This document shows, piece after piece, positions 24,093 to 36,270 of a stretch of 64,000 nucleotides of DNA. A program made the position numbers and the translations under genes. The stretch is from Membranipora membranacea (lineage: Eukaryota; Bryozoa; Gymnolaemata; Cheilostomatida; Membraniporidae). The stretch is taken from positions 23,436,001 through 23,500,000 of the forward strand of contig OU612073.1 of NCBI GenBank assembly GCA_914767715.1, in the 5' to 3' direction. The notes beneath the pieces were generated by a model. The model ran no database searches. It was not told where the DNA came from and saw nothing but the letters and a program-made list of their open reading frames with translations. Positions within the stretch are counted from its first letter, which is position 1. Each line of letters begins with the position of its first letter.

Positions 24093-24468
24093 AGGGCAAC
24101 CAAGGTTTCGCAGCAATGCATTAATGGGTAGCAAATAATGTGCCGGCAGCATCAGCTTTGTGCATTACGCGACGCAAAACTCAAAGTAGTTGCTGACTCT
24201 AAGCTGGGTAACACTTCAGTTTAGGGGAGGTTCCAAGACTTTGCTGTAATAATTATAGAGCACAGGCTAAGTAATAACAGGAACAGGAAACTGCTATGTG
24301 GTATTCTCTTTTAGCTGAGTTTGAGTACCTGATAGAAGAAATGTTTCACAAGAATTCTGGCTGAATAATTCTCCGAATTATGTTTTGTCTTTTTCCCCAT
24401 GCAGAAGGTGCAATCTGCTATTAATCAATGGCCATCAATGAGAAGTTGTTTGAAACCTTGGTTGCCCT
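24093..24468. mobile_element. MITE with TTAA (or TA) target duplication
   Basis: Inverted ends AGGGCAACCAAGGTTTC and GAAACCTTGGTTGCCCT are flanked by TTAA on both sides (24089-24092, 24469-24472). TTAA suggests piggyBac or Kolobok type. Because the flanks are palindromic, TA with two extra terminal bases cannot be excluded. It is the second insertion in the leader intron of lectin gene 2. Confidence 0.7.
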
Positions 24469-24588
24469 TTAAGAAACCCGATCGAGTAACATGTTGATAT
24501 TGTTCATGTTCCACACTGCTGGTATGAATAAAGCTAATATTATGATTGATCAATTTTAGGCCACTGTCATCAGGAGAAAACGATCATC

Positions 24589-26693
24589 ATGAAGACAGAA
24601 TTACTATTAGTTTTCTCTTGTGAGTATGATATTCACCTTGTGTGTCGGTCATCTCAGGTCTGATCAGTGATCATGTCAAATTGTCTTCAGCTCTTTAACC
24701 ATTAAATCCTAGATAACATAGTCCATCATATATCCAGTATAACTGTTTAATCAACCTAACTATAGTAGTCTATAAGTCTATATTAAATAAACTTTCACCC
24801 TTATCTGTATAAAAAACGAAGGGGTGTTGACTGTTGTGATTCCAAACTGGGTGGTTTTTATAAATCTTGGCAGGAGTTGACACCTAACATATTTTCATGT
24901 AAACAATCTCTTATTATTCTTCGACCAGGTATTGCCTTGACTACTAGCTTTGACTGGGGCGGCGGCGATGGTGGTGGTGCTGATGATGGAACCATTAACA
25001 CTTTCTTTCCTGAGGTGGCGGAAAAGAAGCGATGTCCTAATGCATGGACAGAAGAGGGAAATTTCTGTTTCTGGTTCAGTAGGGTGACGAAGGACTGGGA
25101 CAAGTCTCTCTTTTTCTGCACTGAGAGAGGTGGAAGATTAGCTCAGGCCGGGAATATGGAGGTCGCCAAGAAAATAAGAACAGCAAATGGTGAGTTCTGA
25201 CTTAAATATTTACCATTTCACGCAGATATCAGGTGGATGATCTAAGCCAGCTGTACATGATTGCTGTCTTACAATACTTAGGAATTAGCTTCATGGTAGA
25301 TAACGCCAATAGACTTAAAACAATAAATCTTAAGCATTCACTTAGTATGATCCCGCAAAATAGAAAACCTATAGCTTTCTTGCCATTTGACTTGAACATA
25401 ATCTGAAAACTTCTATCCACCTGCTACTCAGATCCTAGTTTGGTAGGTATCCTTAGCCCAACTCAATTAGGATATCCCATACATAAAGAGTTCCTGACCG
25501 AAATCCCTAAATTGTAACTAATGTAATAAAAACGCAAAAGCAACATAGGATAAATTACGATAGCTTTTAAATAACCAATTGAAATTAAATTGCCACTGCC
25601 TGGTTACTCAATTTTATGCAATTAACTACAAAATGAAGGAGATTTTCCAAAATATTGAAACTGTACAATTTTATGTTTATTTGTACATTTTCGTATCATT
25701 ATTCGCAACACTGATAATATTTGAATGATAGGCAATTTTCCAAACTAAATCGGCTGGTTGCTCTGGTTAAATTAAAAGCTTGTCAATATTTTGTTTTATA
25801 TCGTAGAGTGATTCTGAGGATGAATTCACACATATCAGAGACACAAAACCATAGAACACTAACAAATGTACTATGTAATAAGATTTTATTTGCCTGTAGG
25901 ATTCCAGAGTAAGGATTACTGGATAGGAGAGAGATGTAAACTGATGGGACCACAGGCTTCAGGATACGCGATCAAGTCTGGGCAATGTGACGCCAGGATG
26001 GACTACATATGTGAAAGTGAGAATTTAGAATTTTAGAATTTAGAAATTTGACATTTTCATCCTTGAGTCAAGGCCTGCAAAGTGCAGAACGTTGCTGTTT
26101 GTAGTCTGTAAAACATTCTCAACGAACGAGTATTATCCAAAAATAAAGTTTATATATTTAAATATATCCTATTTCTCCAATTTTCCAGCTGATCTTCAGC
26201 CATCGTGCGCTGAGGGATGGGTTCTCAACCACATGACATGTATCAAGTTTGTCAATGAGCCAAAGTCTCAAGCCGCAGCCAGCAATGCATGTAAAGCCAT
26301 GCAGTCTGAGCTTGCTGCTGTCAGTTATATACCAGAGAGAAACAGAATTATCAACATTCGGGACAAATCAGGTATGCTCAATTAAAAGGTAATGTCTTAC
26401 AAGCAGCTGAGAAGTGATGAATGAAAGTTGTTCTCGTTGAAAGACGGTACAAGATGCAAAAAAGCCTGATCTTAACTGACCATCATTAAACTTCTGAACT
26501 GGTACTAGCTATCTATGATTGATACTGGTGTTAACAAATTTCCTGCACTTATTCTTTAGAGAACGCTAACAAGCAATATTGGATTGGCTCTGGCCTGAAC
26601 GGCGAAGGAGGTTGTAAGATGCTGACCAGTGATATCACCGACGGAAACTGTGCTACATCAGCTGGTTATATCTGTGAGAGAGTGAATAATTAG
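24589..26693 (+). CDS. Secreted protein with two shortened C-type lectin domains
   Basis: Coding exons 24589-24619, 24929-25189, 25900-26016, 26189-26371 and 26560-26693 (all introns phase 1) give 241 residues. MKTELLLVFSCIALTTS is a signal peptide, followed by a Gly/Asp-rich linker (DWGGGDGGGADDG). Domain 1 spans about 46-136 (CPNAW, DYWIGERC, MDYICE) and domain 2 about 142-241 (CAEGW, QYWIGSG, AGYICE). In both, only about 25-30 residues separate the WIG core from the last cysteine, so the long loop with EPN/QPD and WND is missing. Classical Ca2+-dependent sugar binding is therefore not expected. Each domain is encoded by two exons of matching phase, which indicates domain duplication. Function unknown; a secreted recognition protein is likely. 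Confidence 0.85.
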
Positions 26694-26699
26694 ATCTGA

Positions 26700-27385
26700 C
26701 GTTCTGCAAGGCCACTCATTCAATCTCTTTGATGAGTATCTGAAATCCCTCAATGTTATTGCCAGATAATAGTATTTTACCACGTAATTTCCTCGGCGAA
26801 ACAGAAAAAAATACACTAATCAATGTAACTGGACTGAAAGAGCATAGTTCCTGTCTGATTTTTTGCCATCAAGGCTTGCAGTCTTAGATTGGATGGTAAA
26901 AATCTAAGAGTAATAAGACAAGGTTTTTATACCTTTGCCACAATGTTCTTTTACATCCGTATGCCTGGGATGTGTCTCAGTTAAATATTTGTTTCAATAC
27001 ATTAAAACTGAAGTCTGAAAACCATTCAAAGTATTTTCATTGATCCATGTTAATTTTTCTCACCTTAATAGGTCATATGTAATATTGCATTGAATTCTGT
27101 CAGCTCTAATTAGAACATTATCAGTACATCCTAACATCAAATGGTTGAGAGAGCAGAATGTGAGGCTGTGAACTCTGTCTCACTCTGGTAGACCTGCATG
27201 GAGTGATATCGAATGATCAGCAATCTTTATTTAACATACAGCATTGCTCAACTTCATAACTAACTCCCACATAAGCTAGTGAAAATTGAAGCTACCTAAC
27301 ATCATCTAGCCCTCCGACTAGCTTAACTTGTCTCTAGCCTATATTTACTCCTCTATGGTAGATAACATGAATCATCATACTGATA
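26700..27385. other. Intergenic; 3' region of lectin gene 2
   Basis: An ATTAAA at 27001-27006, 308 bp after the stop, is a possible polyadenylation signal. Nothing else is recognised. Confidence 0.4.
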
Positions 27386-27609
27386 CCACTGGGATACCAC
27401 TGGGATACCACAGGGATACCACTGGGATACCACTGGGATACCACTGGGATACCACTGGGATACCACTGGGATACCACTGGGATACCACTGGGATACCACT
27501 GGGATACCACTGGGATACCACTGGGATACCACTGGGATACCACTGGGATACCACTGGGATACCACTGGGATACCACTGGGATACCACTGGGATACCACTG
27601 GGATACCAC
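27386..27609. repeat. Minisatellite, 11-bp unit x ~20
   Basis: Nearly perfect tandem copies of ACTGGGATACC, with one ACAGGGATACC variant near 27408. The long open frames in this array on both strands are artefacts of the repeat. Confidence 0.95.
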
Positions 27610-28231
27610 TGACCAACAAACATTGTAGTAAATTCATTCTATATTTTAATCAAAAAATGATGAGGTACCAATGAAGAGAAAAGACCTGGATGAAAAAATT
27701 GATGCAAAAATATGCTTATAATAATCATAAAAGAGAAAATGATTGCAAAACATACAGTTACTGACTGAAGACAACTTCTATATTGAGTCCAGGACAGTGC
27801 CAACGCATCATTTACTACTATTACATAAGCTGAGAAAGGAATGATTATGGGAAAGTGTTGTGAAGTCTAGTTTGAATGAACAATTATCAGACACAATATT
27901 TTGCGAGATGGTCTCTGCACCTTCGATTTTATCACACATAAACCTGTTTTAGCAAACTGTTCATATAATTTAACCAGAATATTTACAAAATTTATAAAAA
28001 CTAAGCTTCCAGACTGAGCTGCTTGTTTATTTTCATTACACCAGAACATGTGTGATACAGTGTAGTGGGACGGAATAGTGTAGTGGTCAATTACTGACAA
28101 AATCACTGTGACATACAACATAGGAAAATGGTGTAGTGAGGATATGAGCTCTGAGCTTCTGATTATGCACTAGCACACAGTTATTGTCAGTCATGAGATC
28201 GATTATCTTTGGATATACTATGAGCCTTAAC
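27610..28231. other. Intergenic; 3' flank of TEDC1
   Basis: TTTATT at 28026-28031 (AATAAA on the minus strand), about 200 bp past the TEDC1 stop, is a plausible polyadenylation signal. No gene seen. Confidence 0.45.
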
Positions 28232-31200
28232 TTACATTTTAAAGTCTACAGGTCCACGATTGATGTATTCATATAGAGAGTCAAGACCACTGTTCATACT
28301 AGATATATCATCATGGTATGCTGCCTGTTTGTATTCTATATCATCCTGAAGTCTCTCGACTAAGCTCTGCAAAAAATAGGTACATCATTTTGTGCTAAGT
28401 GTCATAACAATTATTTTGTGAGCGTGACAAATACTTTGACAATAAATGGCAAAAGTAGAGCCATCACATCACCAGGGAGGGTGCGAGGAGATATCCCACC
28501 CTTCCTGGTCTCAAGTTTGATGAAATTAGTTTGCAATTGGAGTTGCTCCCCGTTTCTTATCATCTGACTGTCGGCGGCCATAGACCAGCTAATTCAATAA
28601 AAAAATAATCAAGCTTGCTTAATGTCCCTCCTCTTTTTTATCAATTTCTGTTGATACTCTGAACTTGTCAGGGGAACCAAGGAGTTAAAGATAAGGAGAT
28701 GCAACAAAGATAGCCTCAGTGTCTTTCTGCAAATATTGCAGTGTGCCACAGTATCTCCCCACCATAAATTTTAATGTGGAAATGAGGCTATATGAATGTT
28801 GTCTCATAAAGAAGTTTTAGCTAATAATGAGATGTAGTTTATAAATGCAGTTTACCATTGGATAATTGTGTTTCACAACCCAAATGTATAGCTGAACATA
28901 ATGTAGAGGAATCCATTGACCCAACAATATGGCTCTTGACCACAACCAGTGCATTTTAATCCCATTTGAATAGCTCTAAGATAGTGGATCATTAAAAATA
29001 TCTTAAATTTATTAAAAGCTCTTACCGTGTTCATTACTACTGGCTAAATTGCTCTTAGAATAGTGACACAGTATGATGGTGTTCCTCAGTTGTATGAATA
29101 TTTTGAATAGATGACATTAAAACATAGCAAATCACTCTAGTTAGGCTAGATTACCCAGTCATGTCACATTGATGGAAGGATTTATTTCTGCTAACTTCTC
29201 AGAAGCCCAAGTGGTAATCTACTTTTCTTCAAACTCTATCATACTGACTCTCGTGATCTGACTGGGCATGTAGATCACTGATTAACTAGGCTATCATTAC
29301 CACGAAGCATGTGTCGTAAGGCTAAGTATGCATCATGCGTAACTTGAATTTGCGCATGTGCAAGAACAATGAGTTTAGTTTGGGTTCTGATTGCAACTTT
29401 GGAAAGGGGAAATGGGATATCCCCTGCATAAATTGTCAATCAAAATCAGCTAATAATGACAAGAGAGGATAACTATTAATAACAAATCCGCATGCTTTGG
29501 GGAGTATGTCACCAGAGCAGGTAGCTTCGGAATTCCAAGACTCAATTTTGCAGAGATCAGCTCATACCCAGAGCTGAGCATGCGCAGAATGAAACTCTAT
29601 AGGGTATTTAGATTTGGTATTTTCACCTGCAACCATTAAAAATGGACTTTTCAGCCTATATCTGACCTATCTTAGCAGTTAAAAACTTGGAAATCTAATC
29701 TTCATAGGAATAGTCAGGTATTAACCTAGTTTGCTGACATCCTATTGGTTGCTGGAGAGGAATTACTATTTGATATGAGGGGATAACTCTCTGCCAGTGC
29801 GACAACATAAATTTGTAAATATAAGGCTGTTGCATCTCCTTGTCTTTAACTCCTTGGGGGAACTGATGAGTGTTTGTGATATTCCAAAGAAACAGCAGAT
29901 TTCTCGAGTATCTTTGCACAAGAAGGATCTCAGAATTTGGGCCACATTCGAGTAAGCAGGTGATGATCAATCAGAATTCAAAGTACCTGCAGTTTCCTTA
30001 GCTCAGATTCCATTTTATCTATTTCTTTCTCAGCAGCAGTAGTTGTTGTCCCATTACTGGCTATCGACTCTTCGCGCCTCAGTGGTTTTATCCTAGCTAC
30101 TGGTGTGTACGGTACCAAATCAACCACCTATAATCAAATGTTCTAATCATACTATTTACCATACCTGTGAGTTCTTGTGTGGCTATCTGCTCTCTTGGCT
30201 GTTAGTGCGGAAGTGACTGAACACAACTCATATACTGTTTAACTCGGACAATTTGAGCTATATTAAATTAAATTTCAAACTTTGATGCAGTAATTCGAGA
30301 TTCAAATAACAAAACACAATCCGCTGGCCTGTAAATGTGAAGTACGTTTCAGGATTTTCATAAGCTATTGAACCATTAATGCAGCGAAGCTTATGGTAAA
30401 TCATTTCATCAAAGCCCCGGGACTCGCAATCTACGTCCAGTCACAGGGCTCTAATACAACTATTTACCATGAGGCGGTTGCATGGATAGTTGTAAGATAT
30501 AGTTACCGGATCAGCAGCTTCATCTTTGAGGGTTTTATTAGTAAACTCCACAGCTCTCTTCAGCAGGTTATCTAGATTTGAGGCTATATCCGAGTTGATA
30601 TCAGATAAAACCTTATCTATATCATCCATACTTCTCGGCCCGCTTCCTCCCTGTTATTATAACACCAAGAATGAGAACAATACAAGCTCACTAACACCTT
30701 CCGCAACATCTCACAAACGTAAAGCAATATTGATACACACCATCTTACATGAGATATTGTAATACAATACTATGCCTGGATTAGCCTTGTTCACGTAGCC
30801 ACGTATTTTGGTCGGTGAACAACGCTATGCCTGAATAGGTTGCAATGTGAATGGTCACATAGTATAATATGCTATATGTGAGCGTTTGGTTGTACCATAT
30901 ATTATATGTAGGCCCACAGACCTCATATTACTTTTATGTATGAGTGATGATGAGAGAAGTGCTGCAGACCTAATCCTCTCAAGCAAACAAACCTGATTGA
31001 GAATATCACGCTCCAACTGGGAGACTATTGTCTCATATTTATTCACCGACTCTGCTAGTCTGAGTTTGTTATCAAGCTGTTGTTTTGTAGCCTGAGTTCT
31101 TGGTGTGATTGTATCATCCACCTCCTCAATTAGACCAGAATCTGAGATCTTTGTATCCAGCACACTTTCCTGTCATGAAATATATCATAGTGGCATATTT

Positions 31201-34200
31201 TAATCTGATCAACTATATTAAAAGTTTCGAATTCTGAACCATAAGGGGAAAATATTTTAAGTTGATCCTTTATCAGATCTTATTCTTCTGTCTACAAAGC
31301 ATCATAATGTCACTTGAGAGTAGGTCTTATCTTAGCAGACACCACCAACTAAACAGCTGCTCAGTTATTTCCAAGATTCCAATACCAAACTTTTAGCAAC
31401 AATCAGCTATGTATGCAGTGGCCTCATAACTTAAAAGAGAACTCAAAACACAATATTATCCTCCTACCATCCACTTCCAGAAGATATCATCATGACGTTG
31501 CCAGGCGATAAGTGACTCAAGTCTTTTGTTGTCGGACTCGAGAAGTTTCATGTTCTTGTTGAGTAGTTGTGGGTTATTGAGCATCATAACCTCGAGTACG
31601 GTCAGATGATCTCTGTGTGCTGAGTCTGTACTAACACCTCGAGTATAACTCTCTATCTGTCAGACAGAAAGTCATCACAATAATCACAACGGCAAAGTTC
31701 AATCGATTGCGCCAAGATGATGTCACAATTATAAATTCAAATTTCATAAAAATTATTGTGAAGGTTGAAGTTATTGGTTTAATCTCATTTCATTTTTAAT
31801 ACCCCTTGGACCTATGCATTAATACCTTACAGTTTTTCCAACTCTGTCAAATTACGCAAAAAATTATTATGATACATGAGAAATAAAAGTTGTCCCAAGA
31901 TCACGATCTTGGAAATCAAACAAAATTAAGGTTTTGAGCAACAAATTTGATGACTATTGACACTAACCTGTTGAGTAAGTTTATCCTTATGTTGTTGTAA
32001 TGTGTGAACATTCCTCAGACTCATTCTCAGCTTATTATTCAGCCACATGAGATAATTTACTTTATCCTGCAGCTCCGCGCTATCACACCTACTATCTGAT
32101 TTTGGAATCTGGAATACGCATAAGAGTAGTGTGTGTACAAAGCTAAACAGCTAAGAGCAGCATTGAGTTTATAAATAGATTTCAAAGAACACAACAGAGC
32201 ACTGCGGAATTGATCCACTTTAGGCTACTACCTAACTGCTTAAATCAGTTCAAGCATTCCCAGACCACAATCCCAGACTACATTCCCAGACCACATTCCC
32301 AGACTTTATTCCAAGACCACAAATTCCAAGACCACATTCCCAGACCACATTCCCAGACCACATTCCCCGACCACATTCCCAGACCACATTCCCAGACTTT
32401 ATTCCAAGACCACAATCCCAGACCACATTCCCAGACCTCATTCCCAGACCACATTCCCAGACCACATTCCCAGACCACATTCTCAGACCTCATTCCCAGA
32501 CAACATTCCCCGACCCCATTCCCCGACCACATTCCCAGACTTTATTCCAAGACCACAATCCCAGACCACATTAGCAGACCTCATTCCCAGACCACATTCC
32601 CAGACCACATTCCCAGACCACATTCTCAGACCTCATTCCCAGACAACATTCCCCGACCACATTCCCAGACCACATTCTCAGACCTCATTCCCAGACAACA
32701 TTCCCCGACCACATTCCCAGACCACATTCCCAGACCACATTCCCAGACCACATTCCCGGACCACATTCCCAGACAACATTCCCCGACCACATTCCCAGAC
32801 TACATTCCCAGACTACATTCATGGACAGTCCAAATGAGCGCTGATTTCATTCCGAGGCCAAATGGCTCGGATGTGTATCCATGCCAAGAGTGAACATCCA
32901 CATTTCAGACTCTCTGATTGAACTCAGTGATGAGTTGGACCAGCTTAACACAACCATGACGGTTGTCATCCAGCAAATCTGATATATTACATCAGATTTG
33001 CTGGATGACCTTTAAGGTCATGGTTGTGTTAAACTGGTCCAACTCATCATTGAGTTCAATCAGGGTGTTTCTCCCTGCGTCAATAATCCAGGTTTTGCAC
33101 ATATGAGGAGTTGGGTCTCCTTTTCTATTGAGAGGACAACTCAATCATTAGAATTTTAAAATTACTAATTTCATACGACCTAATTTGGAGATGGAAGGTA
33201 GTGAACAGCTCACCATCAACTATTACCAATGATGATCGCTCCATCATTATACATATTGGAACACCTACCTTTATATCGCTTAGTTTGATCAGACCCTGAG
33301 TGCCATCCAGAAAAGAGCAGCATTGCTCCATGAACATATCAATGAGCCCCGACCTGCACATTAGCCAACCAAAGGCTAAGAGCAGCTCCCTACTTCCTCT
33401 ACTCATGTCATTAGGTAGTTCATGGAAACTCCGAGGTACAAATCCCCTCATCTTCATTTCGGTCTTCACATATATGCACAACTCATCTATAGGTAGGGCA
33501 AAATAAAACTTTATGATACCAGTCAATGTCCGCGATGTACGGATTATCTCCTTTCTGATAACTGTTAGTTATTTTGTTCTATTTGCTAAGCTGTTAACCT
33601 GATAAAAAAGTAGGCCTAAGCAGATTGACAGTATTGTAATCTAGAAACGTTTATTTTTGTGTAGATCCATAACATTAACAATGAACTTAGTCATGATGGG
33701 ACAATCTACATTATCAGAACCTTGCACCAGGGAGAATACTCCCTGCTTGCACTATAATTTACGCCGACATTGAGGGTTTTAGATGACACAGCTAAAAATA
33801 AGTCATTTTCCTCGTAAATTGACATACCTTGAGACAGTTCAGAGTAAGCTCTTAGAGTGATATCCTCAATCTTTCTGTACTTGTGATAATATATTATTTC
33901 AAAGAGCAACTTCCACATAGCTTCCGTCTACAATGATTAATGATCTTATAATTATTCACCGATACATAAGATTATCAGTAGGCTGATTAGCTAAAACTCA
34001 AACTATGCTCCGGAATGGAATGGAATAATGATGATGATTAACCTAAGTTTGGCCCAGCTGGCCAAATTTTCTCATATGAAACCTCTCTGAATCTCCAATC
34101 TTATTTTTCATCCTTGAATTGACCAATGAACTGAGAGAGTTCATTGAATTAAATATTACAACATTAAGTCTGCAGCTCGGATATCTGTTACGTTGAAGTA

Positions 34201-35774
34201 AGTCAGCCTGTTGACCTACCAACCCCCTCTGCCACCAGTAACTGACTAAAACATGTCAGTGGATTGGTGTTTGGTTAATACCTCAAAGTATGTGCTGATT
34301 GATTAAAATTATGCCCGAACAACATATCAATTACATTGAGGTTCAATAGTCACTATAACTTCTCCTGTGTGTAGCAGCTTTAGAGACTGATGATCAAGTA
34401 TATACAGTTCATGAGAGGGTTCAAAATAGTTCTGTACAACACTTCAAACCCATATACTTTAACCCCTCACTATATTTGACGTGGTGATATAATAGAGTCA
34501 AAACTAAATTTTAAGTCCTATAAACAATATCAAGAGAGAGAGTGTATGCCCATGGGCACATCATCATCATTGATGATTGTTGGCTAGGATACAACATACA
34601 GTGGTGCGTGTACCACTGCACAACACACAGGTCTTCAGCTAGAAACCATGAGTCAAACGCTGTTTCGAGGCCTTCTCTAGTACAACCTCCTCATGGCCGG
34701 CCCCAGCAGCATGAAGCCACCCCTGTGTGTTGCTGAGCATCTCAATCAATCTCATCGATCCCTCAGTGCAATTTGTAAGTTTCAGTGGTTTGACATAATT
34801 GGTGTGTTTACGCTGTTGCGCAACCAGGGAGGCTGCCAACTCTTCATTGTTTCAGTGCAACAATGTTCGCCCCATCACTCTCATGCTTATACTCTAAGCC
34901 AAACCAGTGCAGGGAGGTTTGCTTTCCATCAACTCATCGGCGCAAAGTCGCTATCGTCAAGGCACCCGCCCCTCGTGCCATAGTTCACTACTCAAATTCA
35001 CCACATTGAGCATAGTACAACTCATACACAAGTCAGAGAGATCTCTTGTTTGCGCTACAGCCAGTGGGCTGACTGTGATTTCCTGTCTCGCTCTGCCTGC
35101 CTTTTATGCGAGGGCCAAGCTTTTAATCCTATGTTTGTAAAACCTTAGATCTAACTCAGACTCACTTTGATCTTTCACCCTGCAGAGATTAAACTACTTT
35201 AATTTGAATATTAAAGGCATAATCTTGCTTAACCTTCTACCCCAAGCAGTTTGCTTATCATCACTTAATCCCCTCATTCTAATCCTTACAAGGATTATAA
35301 CAAAAGGAATTAAATGCTGGCCAACTCCACAAAACAAAGTGAGTGTGTTAAACCCCAGCTTACAAGTAATAGGATTACTTAGCTTTTGTCTTCACACAGT
35401 GCTGTTGCCAAATCCATGCAGATGCGCTTTCTGCCTCATGTATTTTGCTTTTTGTGGCTTGTTTGAGTGCTAGCAGAGGTCTGTGGGAATAATATTGTGC
35501 CTATGCCCAGTAGCAATCACCCAAAGTCCCAAAACCCCAATGTTTGGTGGTTCTGGATGGTACGATCAAAGAGTACACCTTGGTATGATCTCCCTGGTGT
35601 GATGCAGGCTTGCAATCTTCAAAAGCCAAAGATTGATTGAAACATCACCATCATACTCACAGCTTCATTTTTGTCAAATTTGGCCTGCCTGAAAACTTCT
35701 GACTTCACTCTTGACAGTCCATTATGCCGAAGGATCTTCGTGAGTAACTCCACAGTTTCTTTGATTTGTGCCAT
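28232..35774 (-). CDS. TEDC1: Tubulin epsilon and delta complex protein 1, 9 exons
   Basis: In vertebrates TEDC1 works with TEDC2 and delta- and epsilon-tubulin to form and stabilise centriole triplet microtubules. Exons in transcription order: 35661-35774, 33828-33927, 33269-33486, 31968-32108, 31468-31656, 30993-31169, 30507-30650, 29987-30127, 28232-28366; 452 residues, all phases agree. The start MAQIKETVELLTKILR is followed by SRVKSEVFRQAKFDK, a TEDC1 hallmark (EIFRRAKFD-like). SRGSRELLLAFGWLMCR is the second conserved block. LMWLNNKLR and DDIFWKWM mark the C-terminal domain, which is rich in charged helices likely to form coiled coils. Identification is from remembered family features, not a search. 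Intron 3 holds a 13-bp minisatellite, and intron 8 a 1.18-kb transposon. The start lies about 500 bp from the divergent NADAR gene. Confidence 0.85.
28678..29856. mobile_element. TIR transposon, 7-bp target duplication, CAAGGAGTT ends
   Basis: The 29-bp terminal inverted repeats start CAAGGAGTTAAAGA and continue AAGGAGATGCAACA, with one mismatch between the ends. Exact 7-bp direct repeats GGGGAAC flank the element (28671-28677 and 29857-29863). No transposase is visible, so it is non-autonomous. It lies inside the last intron of TEDC1. Superfamily unassigned; the 7-bp duplication argues against hAT (8), Tc1/mariner (2) and Harbinger (3). Confidence 0.8.
32254..32820. repeat. Minisatellite, 13-bp unit, variable
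   Basis: About 40 copies of CATTCCCAGACCA with many point variants (CCCCGACCA, CTCAGACCT, TATTCCAAGACCA). Longer blocks of variants recur in order, so the array grew partly by copying higher-order units. It sits in intron 3 of TEDC1. The plus-strand ORF across it is an artefact. Confidence 0.95.
32914..33060. repeat. Long palindrome with ~65-bp arms
   Basis: The left arm begins CTGATTGAACTCAGTGATG. The right arm ends with the reverse complement with a few mismatches, and the centre has GATATATTACATC. No clear target duplication was found. Probably a foldback MITE in TEDC1 intron 3. Confidence 0.75.
33728..33745. mobile_element. 18-bp hairpin insertion with 7-bp duplication
   Basis: CAGGGAGAATACTCCCTG is flanked by exact direct repeats CTTGCAC (33721-33727, 33746-33752). 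It lies in TEDC1 intron 2. Its ends (CAGGGAG/CTCCCTG) match the micro-element family described at 53127. Confidence 0.75.
34500..35640. other. TEDC1 intron 1: GC-richer stretch of unknown origin
   Basis: Base composition differs from the surroundings, and the stretch has several short open frames without family signatures. An unclassified transposon body is plausible, but no ends were found. Confidence 0.35.
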
Positions 35775-36270
35775 TTTATTTTATCAGCACTCTAATTTCT
35801 CATAGTTGGGATAGAGATGTGAAGGTATTTCTCAAAAACAAGCTCACAAAAAAATCAATAAAGCATAGAAATTTTTTTTGTTAAAAAGTATTTAAGAAAA
35901 ATAGTGTAACCACTGTAAATAATCCAAATGTTAAGGCTTGTGCTATTGGACTGTTTTGCTAAAAAATTTCTAATTGGCTTAGGTATAGCAGAAAAACCTA
36001 AAATAATTAGCATGGGTTTTTAATGTAAATGTTCTGATTGGATAATATAATAGAAATCTTTGTGGTGAAAGGCACAATAATCAAATAACTCTCCAAAACC
36101 TAAATACAAAGATCCTAGATTTATAAACAACAGCTGCTGTCAATTATTCTGAGTCAGCAATGCACTCCAATCATATCTCAAACTCTTAATGCTGTCAACC
36201 TTCATACACATTCTTGTTTCAAATAATCACACTCCTAAAATTTGTTTGACTCGTTGTTCAAAGTTTAAAT
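35775..36270. promoter_or_regulatory. Shared divergent promoter region TEDC1/NADAR gene
   Basis: The two start codons face away from each other across 496 bp. The interval has several CCAAT-type motifs (ATTGG near 35945, 35971 and 36036) and no TATA box in a useful position. Co-regulation is an inference from spacing. Confidence 0.4.

Noticed and set aside
27328-27637. Several overlapping ORFs with GIPLGYHWDTT or SQWYPSGIPVV repeats
   Set aside because: All are readings of the 11-bp minisatellite, which has no stop in most frames.
28478-28512. CCAGGGAGGGTG ... CACCCTTCCTGG inverted repeat as another insertion
   Set aside because: No flanking direct repeat; could be chance or unrelated.
32210-32893. 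227-codon ORF made of PRPHSQT-like repeats
   Set aside because: It is the translation of the 13-bp minisatellite inside a TEDC1 intron. There is no start context or splice support, and three frames are open for the same reason.
33061-33077. CAGGGTGTTTCTCCCTG hairpin beside the long palindrome as a family member
   Set aside because: The stem is only five pairs and the flanks agree at 5 of 7; noted but not supported well enough.
34542-35140. Overlapping 64-96-codon ORFs in TEDC1 intron 1
   Set aside because: No family signature, no splice context and several frames open at once, consistent with GC-richer non-coding DNA.
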